Source of the DNA: Candidatus Sulfotelmatobacter sp.
GTDB lineage: Bacteria; Acidobacteriota; Terriglobia; Terriglobales; Acidobacteriaceae
Length of the DNA stretch: 7,630 nt
Assembly (NCBI GenBank): GCA_030037575.1
Contig: JASHRB010000583.1
Span: 1-7,630, forward strand
Direction of reading: 5' to 3'
The notes under the pieces were generated by a model. It made no database searches. It was not told the DNA's origin and saw nothing but the letters and a program-made list of their open reading frames with translations. A program made the translations under genes and the position numbers. Below, piece after piece: positions 1 through 5,384 of this stretch (its first letter is position 1; each line of letters begins with the position of its first letter).

Positions 1-2
1 AC

Positions 3-779
3 GACGCAGGCAATCTGCGCAGCACGCCTCAAGAGCGGGTGTACGAGCAGGGGCCGAATGTAGACATCCAGCCGGCTGATCCCGATGTGGTGTATGTGCC
101 CGCTTACAACCCGGCGTATGTGTACGGATCTTCCGTAGGCCTGTGGCCTGGGTTCTATCCGTGGTGGGGATTTGGCGGCCCGTACATTTCGTTCGGCCTT
201 GGCTTCCCAATCTCGCCGTTCTTCGGCTTCGGCTGGGGATGGTATGGATGGGGTATCGGCTGGGGTTTCCACGGTGGAATCTTCTTCGGCGGCCATCCTT
301 ATGCCTTCCGCGGCGGAGCGTTTTATAACCACGCCGCTTTTGTGCACGGAAATTATCGAGGATTCTCTTCCGCGCATGGCACATTCGGGATGCATTCGTT
401 CGCGGATCGCGGTGCGCACGGGTTCGGCTCAGCCGTAGGGCGCGGATATGCGGGCGCATCTCGAGGCTACGCAGGGGCGTCCCACGGCTTCGCCGGCAGC
501 AATCGCGGGGCAGTCGTTAACCGGGGCCTGGAAGGTAACCGAGTTTCCGCCGGCAACCGGGGATTTTCCGGCGGCGAACGAGCTTTCGCTGGACACGGAT
601 CAAGCGCACCGCGCGCTGGTGGTTTCAGTGGCAGCCGCGGCGGTGAGTCGCGCGGATTCTCTTCGCATGGAGGCTTCCGCGGTTCGCACGGTGGCGGACA
701 CTCAAACGGAGGACATGCCGGCAGTGCACACAGCCGCGGTGGAGGTCACAGTGGCGGCGGACACGGCGGGAAGCGATAA
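3..779 (+). CDS. DUF3300 family protein, C-terminal part (5' end outside window)
   Basis: The reading frame is open to the left edge, so the start lies upstream; the GTG at 39 is only the first start-like codon inside the window. The segment at about 66-128 (DIQPADPDVVYVPAYNPAYV) is the hallmark of the DUF3300 family, secreted or envelope-associated proteins of unknown function. It is followed by a Trp/Gly/Phe/Pro-rich stretch (about 140-290) with many aromatic residues. The tail (about 300-776) is almost wholly Gly, Ser, His, Arg and Ala, with a run of seven-residue repeats and a His-Gly-Gly end. Such a tail suggests a disordered or surface segment, but this is inference. The stop is TAA at 777-779. 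The N-terminal signal and most of the DUF3300 domain are not visible. Family assignment is fairly sure; the function is unknown. Confidence 0.8.
   Translation, partial: DAGNLRSTPQERVYEQGPNVDIQPADPDVVYVPAYNPAYVYGSSVGLWPGFYPWWGFGGPYISFGLGFPISPFFGFGWGWYGWGIGWGFHGGIFFGGHPYAFRGGAFYNHAAFVHGNYRGFSSAHGTFGMHSFADRGAHGFGSAVGRGYAGASRGYAGASHGFAGSNRGAVVNRGLEGNRVSAGNRGFSGGERAFAGHGSSAPRAGGFSGSRGGESRGFSSHGGFRGSHGGGHSNGGHAGSAHSRGGGHSGGGHGGKR
441..503 (+). repeat. Three seven-residue repeats inside the DUF3300 tail
   Basis: The protein reads RGYAGAS, RGYAGAS, HGFAGSN in succession. The DNA copies differ at wobble and other positions, so the repeat is kept at protein level more than at base level. Looser Gly-Phe-Ser/Ala-Gly units continue to about 680. 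Confidence 0.7.
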
Positions 780-963
780 GTGTTCCTTATGGTGCTCACC
801 GTTCCGGCCCCCGTCGGCTCGCGAAGAACGGAGATCCCCGTGTAGAAATGTTCCTCGACTCGCTGAGGGTGAAGGATACGGACGAGTACTCCCAGGAGGT
901 GATTTCTCTACCGTTCGTTTGAAAGTCCATCGGGTAACTTGCGGGTTGCCCGTCCAGGCACAA

Positions 964-1726
964 GCCGGCCACGGTCGTGGCTTCAGCAGTGACGGCGAAG
1001 CGAACCGGGTCACGATTGTCACTTAAAAGTACACTCAAGAAAATCGGAACGGCCAAGACTGGCCGGGGCTGGACGGTATCGTCTATGACCCCTCGTCGAA
1101 GCGAGCCTTTGCTTTCCATGGGTGCGCAGGAACCCTACGGCCATTCATGCTGCTAGCGGGAAGGTCGTCGGCAGCGTGGATCTTGGCGGCGATCCCGAGT
1201 TTGCCGCGGCCGACGGCAAAAGCCATGTCCACAATAACCTTGAAAATGAGAACGAGGTTGTGCGGATCGACTCGATGGCACTCAAGGTGTTGAATCACTG
1301 GCCGGTTGCACCTGGCTCGAGTCCCTCCGCGATGGGGGTCGACAGGTTGCATCGGCGACTCTTCGTCGGCTGCCGGAATGCCACCTGGTTGTCCTGGAAC
1401 ATGGACACGGGCAGAGTAGTGGCGAATTTGCCGATTGGCCAGGGCGTCGATGCCATCCGGTTTGATCCGAAGAGGCAATTCGTGTTTAGCTCTAACGGAG
1501 ATGGAACATTGACGATCATTCCTGAGGATTCTCCCGGCAAATACAACGTCGTGGATAACATACAGACACAGCGAGGGGAGCGGACGATGGAGTTGGATCC
1601 GCGGACGCACCGCGTCTACCTGGTGACGGCCGAACTGGGCCCACAACCGGCGCTTACTGCGGAAGACCCGCATCCGTTCCCCCCATGACTCCGGGAACAT
1701 TCACATTGCTCGTATGCGGCCAATAA
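964..1726 (+). pseudogene. YVTN/YncE-type beta-propeller protein, 5'-truncated, multiply frameshifted
   Basis: Pieces of one propeller protein can be followed through all three forward frames. GRGFSSDGEANRVTIV is read to 1020. LKSTLKKIGTAKTG follows at 1022-1063 in the next frame, then GLDGIVYDPSSKRAFAFHG at 1066-1122 back in the first. A third frame runs from 1131, starting NPTAIHAASGKVVG and continuing through LPIGQGVDAIRFDP, SSNGDGTL and DPRTHRVYLVTA to 1685. That frame hits TGA at 1686-1688, but one extra C in the C6 run at 1679-1684 would restore PMTPGTFTLLVCGQ and the TAA at 1724-1726, the usual end of this family. About the first half of the normal protein (signal peptide and first blades) is absent or unrecognisable in 780-963. 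Intact relatives are secreted or periplasmic repeat proteins of unclear role. I am confident of the family and of its being broken; the exact 5' limit is uncertain. The 1122-1688 piece might still be called as a short CDS by automated tools. Confidence 0.8.
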
Positions 1727-1728
1727 TC

Positions 1729-1746
1729 GTCGTGGAGAGCCACGAC
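1729..1746 (+). terminator. Hairpin just after the propeller stop, possible weak terminator
   Basis: GTCGTGG (1729-1735) and CCACGAC (1740-1746) form a perfect 7-bp stem with an AGAG loop, starting 3 bases after the restored stop of the propeller gene. No T-run follows, so a standard intrinsic terminator is not established. It could be a leftover terminator or a leader structure before the amidohydrolase gene. Confidence 0.3.
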
Positions 1747-1794
1747 CTACATTGATGTGGATCGTATACCCAGATCCTTAAGTGGACCGATCCT

Positions 1795-1800
1795 GAAAGG
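1795..1800 (+). promoter_or_regulatory. Ribosome binding site choosing the ATG at 1810
   Basis: GAAAGG ends directly against the ATG at 1801, leaving no spacer, but stands 9 bases before the ATG at 1810. This favours 1810 as the real start. Confidence 0.5.
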
Positions 1801-1809
1801 ATGCGAAAG

Positions 1810-3309
1810 ATGAGTGGCTTTTTGAGTTCGGAGGAATTGCAGGCCCTGAAACCGGCCGAAACCTCATCGTTTGCCGCGCCGATTCCCACCCAAATTGTTT
1901 CCAGCGACGAATTTTTCCCGCAGCGCCAGAACAAGCAGCAACGTGAGGTAGAGGCTCGCCTAAAGGAAATGGGAACCCGGTTGGCGCAGAATCAAGGGAT
2001 CAGTAGGAGATCATTTTTTAGGACTGCGGCTGGTATGGCGGCAGCATTTCTGGCCATGAACGAAGTCTATGGGAAGGTTTTCGACGTAACCCCTGCTGAG
2101 GCCCGCACTCCGGAGATGGCCGCCGAGCGTGCCGCCGCTCTCGCGGACCAGTTCATTTTCGATGGCCACACGCACTTTCTGCGTGACGATACTCGGCTTA
2201 TGGGCTTCGTCAAAATGCGCCAGGCGGTCAGCGACTCTGGATGGAATCCCCAACTAGCCGGCAAGAAGCAGACGATCGAAGATTTGAAATACAACAACTA
2301 TTACAAGGAGATCTTTCTCGACAGTGACACCAAGGTGGCACTGATCTCAAGCGCACCGTCCGATATCCCTCGCGACTGGTTCTTGACCAACGAGATGATG
2401 GCAGCAGCCCGCGAAAAAGTCAACCGGGCAGCTGGCTCTAAACGGCTGTTATGCCACGCCATCTTCACTCCGGGACAACCGGGCTGGCTCGACAACCTCG
2501 ACCATGCACTCGCTCTCAAGCCCGACTCTGCAAAGGGCTATACCATCGGAGACAACACGCATAAGGAACTCTCGCGATATCCCTGGCGCATGGACAACGA
2601 GAAGGTGGCCTATCTCGGGTACGAGAAAATGCAGAAGGCGGGTATCAAGAACGTTTGCGTTCACAAAGGGCTTTTTCCTCCGTCTTTGGACGGTGTCTTT
2701 CCCAGCCTTCGGCCTTACGCCGACGTCAGCGACGTAGGCAAGGCCGCCAAGGATTGGACGCAACTCAATTTCATCATTTACCACTCCGGCTACCGTAATG
2801 TGGGTGGGGGAGCCACGGACGCAGCTGAGGCTTGGGCAATGGTGGAAAAAAGCGGCCGAAACGATTGGGTGACGGACTTGGCCGAAATCCCGGAGAAATA
2901 TGGAGTCACCAATGTCTATGGCGATTTGGGCCAGCTTTTCGCCGCCAGCACGGTGGCGCAGCCGAAGTTGGCGGCCTACCTTGTGGGGTGTCTCGTCAAC
3001 GGTCTGGGTGCGGATCACGTTGTCTGGGGTACCGACGCACTGTGGACAGGTTCGCCGCAGTGGCAAATCGAGGGGCTCAGGCGACTTGAAATCCCGGAGG
3101 ACATGCAGAAAAGATTCGGGTTCAAGCCTCTTGGAACCGCCGGCGGTCCCGTGAAGACGGCGATACTAAGCGGGAATTCTGCCCGGCTGTACGATTACAA
3201 AGCTCCAACCAGTTGGTCGAAGATGGATCGCTTCGCAGCTCTGAAACAAGAATACATACAGGCGGGCCCTCGGCGCACGAATTTGCGATATGGCTATGTG
3301 TCAGTCTAG
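1810..3309 (+). CDS. Twin-arginine amidohydrolase family protein (Amidohydro_2 TIM barrel)
   Basis: This is an intact 499-residue protein (502 if started at 1801). Residues are counted from 1810. The N-terminus is a polar, partly helical stretch of about 64 residues, then SRRSFFRTAAG (65-75) and a short hydrophobic run, which fits a Tat signal or N-terminal anchor. The catalytic barrel starts at FDGHTHF, with the metal pair H120 and H122. Further likely site residues are H285 (VCVHKG), H325 (IIYHSG) and D409 (WGTDALW). The C-terminal ILSGNSARLY (about 452-461) is the typical closing motif of Amidohydro_2 proteins such as ACMSD-like hydrolases and decarboxylases. These matches are from family knowledge; the substrate cannot be read from the sequence. 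The protein is longer than the usual 300-residue members because of the N-terminal extension and an insert at about 160-280. It stands alone between broken genes, yet has no lesion, which suggests it is still under selection. The stop is TAG at 3307-3309. Confidence 0.9.
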   Translation: MSGFLSSEELQALKPAETSSFAAPIPTQIVSSDEFFPQRQNKQQREVEARLKEMGTRLAQNQGISRRSFFRTAAGMAAAFLAMNEVYGKVFDVTPAEARTPEMAAERAAALADQFIFDGHTHFLRDDTRLMGFVKMRQAVSDSGWNPQLAGKKQTIEDLKYNNYYKEIFLDSDTKVALISSAPSDIPRDWFLTNEMMAAAREKVNRAAGSKRLLCHAIFTPGQPGWLDNLDHALALKPDSAKGYTIGDNTHKELSRYPWRMDNEKVAYLGYEKMQKAGIKNVCVHKGLFPPSLDGVFPSLRPYADVSDVGKAAKDWTQLNFIIYHSGYRNVGGGATDAAEAWAMVEKSGRNDWVTDLAEIPEKYGVTNVYGDLGQLFAASTVAQPKLAAYLVGCLVNGLGADHVVWGTDALWTGSPQWQIEGLRRLEIPEDMQKRFGFKPLGTAGGPVKTAILSGNSARLYDYKAPTSWSKMDRFAALKQEYIQAGPRRTNLRYGYVSV

Positions 3310-3337
3310 CGACGATAATGGATCATCGTTCTTAGAC
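3304..3337 (+). terminator. Imperfect hairpin over the amidohydrolase stop codon
   Basis: GTCTA (3304-3308) pairs with TAGAC (3333-3337), and ACGAT (3312-3316) with ATCGT (3325-3329). Between them lie two possible G-U pairs and one C-C mismatch, with an 8-base loop. The stem includes the TAG stop. There is no T-run after it, so transcription termination is only a possibility. A short palindrome GTCCGGAC follows at 3339-3346. The remaining bases to 3517 show nothing I can assign. Confidence 0.3.
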
Positions 3338-3517
3338 CGTCCGGACGAGCGGACTAGGGCCGTTGATTTCGCCAGCCAACAGAGAGATCGAGAGGGAGCG
3401 GGTTGGGGCCTTCGCAATGCCAAACTTCGAATGTCTCGGAAATTGATCTTTGCCTCCGGTCTGCTCGTCTGTTTTCGTGCAAGCCTTGATCCTGAACTGA
3501 AAAGAGGGATTTCCACC

Positions 3518-3862
3518 GTGAAATCTGCTGACCACGATGCTATTAAGGTCGAACCTGGCAAGTCACATCAGAAGTCTTGCTCTGTTGACGCCTTTGGAAG
3601 TTCTTGAAAGATGGATTAAGGACTACGGCGTTAAGGAAAAAGTGGCAACAGATTTGTTCGGTGCGTACGGCGAATTCCTCTCGGTGCTTGCAGACGATGG
3701 AGCTCGCAAAGCCTTGGGGAGCTTCGCGCCAAAGATTCAAGGACCGATCCTACGTTTCGGCAGGTCAGGAAAATTAGTCAGCGATTTGAGTAAGCCCTCG
3801 ATGCGATGTTTTTCCAAAACCCTCTTCTGCTACCTCTCACGATAAAGTACGGTGTCTTCTAA
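3518..3862 (+). pseudogene. Small protein of unknown function, frameshifted
   Basis: The proposed start is GTG at 3518 with GAGGG (3504-3508) nine bases upstream. The first frame reads to SVDAF (3581-3595), then runs into a TGA at 3605. A second frame continues from 3606 with ERWIKDYGVKEKVATDLF, then AYGEFLSVLADDGARKALGS, as far as DLSK (3783-3794). One missing base at 3794/3795 then separates it from a third frame, ALDAMFFQNPLLLPLTIKYG (3794-3853), followed by VF and TAA at 3860-3862. Joined, these give a mostly helical acidic protein of about 110 residues. Between F (3595) and E (3606) there are 10 extra bases resembling a degenerate copy of the flanking CTTTGAAAG-like sequence. I do not recognise the family. 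The natural-looking end, the TAATG junction with the next gene and the smooth joins make a broken gene likelier than a short real gene at 3537-3845. Confidence 0.5.
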
Positions 3863-4125
3863 TGAGAATGATTGGCTTTCCCACCGGCGCACTCGCGCGC
3901 GGCGATTATCGACAGGCGCTCGGAATGCTGGCCGACAAGGAACTGAATGCTGTCGAATTGTCGAATTATCAGCGCTTCGACCGGAAGAACTCCAGCCGCT
4001 GGTCGAGGACCTCGACAATCTCGATCTGCGCAAATTCCGGTATATCTGCCCCAAGTTCCCTCGATTCTGTTTTTGAAGTCACTGCAATCCAACTCCTGGA
4101 ACGGGTAGCGGCGCGAGGCTGGCCC
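3862..4125 (+). pseudogene. Sugar phosphate isomerase/epimerase-like TIM barrel, N-terminal fragment
   Basis: The ATG at 3862 overlaps the preceding stop as TAATG, showing past translational coupling; a second ATG is at 3868. The reading MIGFPTGALARGDYRQALGM followed by LADKELNAVELS breaks at an exact 8-bp tandem duplication (3952-3967). In the shifted frame it continues ALRPEELQPLVEDLDNLDLR and KFRYI to 4046. At 4047/4048 the frame returns to the first one, giving APSSLDSVFEVTAIQLLERV and AARGWP, ending at 4125. Family members read roughly YISFHAPS here, so bases appear lost (2 or 8 would restore frame). The composition and layout recall the AP_endonuc_2 / xylose-isomerase-like barrel superfamily, but the substrate is unknown. 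Only about 90 of the usual 250-280 residues remain, because a transposase fragment follows directly at about 4126. It is a certain relic; the superfamily call is moderate. Confidence 0.65.
3952..3967 (+). repeat. Exact 8-bp tandem duplication causing a frameshift
   Basis: GTCGAATT occurs twice without gap (3952-3959, 3960-3967). Removing one copy joins NAVELS directly to ALRPEELQPL in one frame, so the duplication is very probably the mutation that broke the barrel gene. Confidence 0.85.
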
Positions 4126-4463
4126 GACATTTGCTCTTGGACCATGATGGGCACCTGCCCAGCTTTGCCGGAGTGAGCGAAGGCAAGCAGCATGAAGTGC
4201 GGGTGGCGCGGCAGCTGCACTTGGCGCCGGGGACCATTTTGGCCATCGACCGCGGCTACACCGATTACCCGTGGTTTGCTGATCTGACCAAAGCGGGCGT
4301 GTATTTTGTCGCCCGTTTGAAGTTTGAAGGACAACGCCGACTATACGGTGGTAGAAGAGCGAGAACTTCCCCAACGCAAGGGGTACGACGCGATCAGGTC
4401 ATCTTCTTTTACAAGCTGGCGCAGGCTGGAGTGGATGGCTTTTTCCGTCACGTGGTGTACTAG
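4126..4463 (+). mobile_element. IS4-type DDE transposase, internal fragment
   Basis: The plus frame reads HLLLDHDGHLPSFAGVSEGK from 4128, then HEVRVARQLHLAPGTILAID, RGYTDY and WFADLTKAGVYFVARLK. The IDRGYTDY block holds the second catalytic Asp region of IS4-group transposases. After an exact 7-bp duplication (4315-4328) the match moves to another frame, DNADYTVVEERELPQRKG (4330-4383). It then returns at VRRDQVIFF (4384 on), where one G is missing from the G4 run 4380-4383. The reading FFRHVVY ends at TAG 4461-4463. The first Asp region upstream and the YREK glutamate region downstream are absent, so only about 110 of the usual 350-400 residues remain and the piece cannot transpose. I see no terminal inverted repeats or target duplication. 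It directly abuts the truncated barrel gene. Confidence 0.75.
4315..4328 (+). repeat. Exact 7-bp tandem duplication in the transposase relic
   Basis: GTTTGAA occurs twice without gap (4315-4321, 4322-4328). Removing one copy gives ARLKDNADYTVVEE in one frame, the usual transposase reading. Confidence 0.8.
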
Positions 4464-4592
4464 CCGCAGGTATTCCCTGTAGTTTTCCGGTGCAGGGTTG
4501 GAGAGCAGTTCTTCGATAACGGGCTGGCAGCTCGGTTCTCGCAGTCGTTCTAACCCGCGGTAATGTCGGACGGTTTCTTGTGCATAGAAGAT
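4463..4592 (-). pseudogene. Coding-like minus-strand stretch behind the PIG-L stop, no start
   Basis: Reading on in frame after the TGA that ends the PIG-L gene gives IFYAQETVRHYRGLERLREP and then SCQPVIEELLSNPAPENYRE with YLRL. The frame stays open to a stop at about 4341-4343, but beyond 4463 it is antisense to the transposase fragment. The reading looks like soluble helical protein, charged and rich in Glu, Arg and Leu, unlike chance translation. There is no ATG or GTG with a ribosome binding site. It may be the remains of a further operon gene cut by the rearrangement at about 4461, or a C-terminal extension of the deacetylase cut off by the TGA. I do not recognise it. Confidence 0.35.
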
Positions 4593-5384
4593 TCAGAGAG
4601 AATGCAAACGCTGAGTTCGCTGATTGATGTCGGACATGAGGGCTACTGCGTGGCGCGAGCCAGTAAGACACCCCCGCATGACCGATAGGCTGCTGTAGTA
4701 GTCGTTGTACCGGAAAAACCCGGTTTGTCCTTGCCACATGGGATAGAAATCGCATGCCTGCATCCATTTTTCGTAGACCGAATCAATGTCGATGTAAGTA
4801 TTGGGTAAGAAGTTCGCCGCATCTTCCCAGTTCTCCGCATAGAAGACTTTCGAAACAGCGTGGGCTGGCCGCTCTCGGGTGAGCGTTTCCAAACCGGCAT
4901 AAAAAATTGCATCGCGCACGATCAGATGACAATTCTGATGATCCTTGTGCCAACTTCCACTCCAGTGGGTCACAACGGCTTCGGGCCGGTGTTTTCGGAG
5001 GGCATCAGAAACTCGCAGCGAACTTTCGTCGTTGAAGGGTATCTCGGCGTCCGGATAATCAAGAAAAACAGCCTCTGCCCCGATCAGGTGGGCCGCGTTC
5101 TCCGTGGCTGTGCGCTGCATCGCGCCGTATTGTTGAACGGAAATATTCTTCGGAGCTCCCTTCTCTCCTAATGACAAACTCAACAGAACGCCTGCGCCTC
5201 CGCGTTCGATCTGCTTTGCGAGCACTGCACCCATGGTGAACATTCCGTCGCCGGGATGGGCTGCGATCGCCATCACCTCGCCCGCCTTCAAAGCGTTCGA
5301 GTCTTGGGCGAACAGCGAAGAAGCCGGAATCGTCGAGAGAATTACCGCGCTTCCGGCCGACTGAGCAAAGGAACGCCGATTCAT
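4593..5384 (-). CDS. PIG-L (LmbE-like) deacetylase family protein, exported
   Basis: This is a 263-residue protein. MNRRSFAQSAG with the hydrophobic stretch to residue 26 (ending SSLFAQ) is a Tat-like leader, so export is likely. The LmbE/PIG-L fold starts at VMAIAAHPGDGMFTMGA (37-53). The usual motif is AHPDDE; here H43 and D46 (zinc ligands in the family) are kept, but the Asp acting as general base in MshB-type enzymes is G45. LLSLSLGEKGAP (67-78) follows, and the second metal motif WHKDH is at 145-149. Family members remove N-acyl groups from GlcNAc-containing substrates such as GlcNAc-PI, GlcNAc-inositol or chitobiose. Its context with a ROK kinase and sugar transporter fits amino-sugar use (inference). 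The start is fixed by AAGGAGA at 5389-5395 and by the ATGA overlap with the kinase stop. It ends QRTQRLHSL, then TGA. Confidence 0.88.
   Translation of the reverse strand: MNRRSFAQSAGSAVILSTIPASSLFAQDSNALKAGEVMAIAAHPGDGMFTMGAVLAKQIERGGAGVLLSLSLGEKGAPKNISVQQYGAMQRTATENAAHLIGAEAVFLDYPDAEIPFNDESSLRVSDALRKHRPEAVVTHWSGSWHKDHQNCHLIVRDAIFYAGLETLTRERPAHAVSKVFYAENWEDAANFLPNTYIDIDSVYEKWMQACDFYPMWQGQTGFFRYNDYYSSLSVMRGCLTGSRHAVALMSDINQRTQRLHSL

Noticed and set aside
448..1026. Plus-strand open frame of 192 codons overlapping the DUF3300 gene
   Set aside because: Most of it is an off-frame shadow of the Gly/Ser-rich tail; only its last 20 or so codons carry propeller signature, and those belong to the pseudogene.
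1083..1700. Minus-strand open frame of 205 codons opposite the propeller relic
   Set aside because: The plus strand carries clear propeller motifs across the same bases; the minus reading has no family-like pattern.
1765..1770. TATACC as a -10 promoter element before the amidohydrolase
   Set aside because: No matching -35 hexamer lies 16-18 bases upstream; TTGATG at 1752 is far too close.
2449..3066. Minus-strand open frame of 205 codons inside the amidohydrolase gene
   Set aside because: It is antisense to conserved catalytic motifs and shows no recognisable domain, ribosome binding site or operon partner.
3431..3517. ATG at 3431 giving a hydrophobic, signal-peptide-like start (MSRKLIFASGLLVCF)
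   Set aside because: There is no ribosome binding site, and it runs into the broken frame of the next relic without any mature domain. A chance hydrophobic run is likelier.
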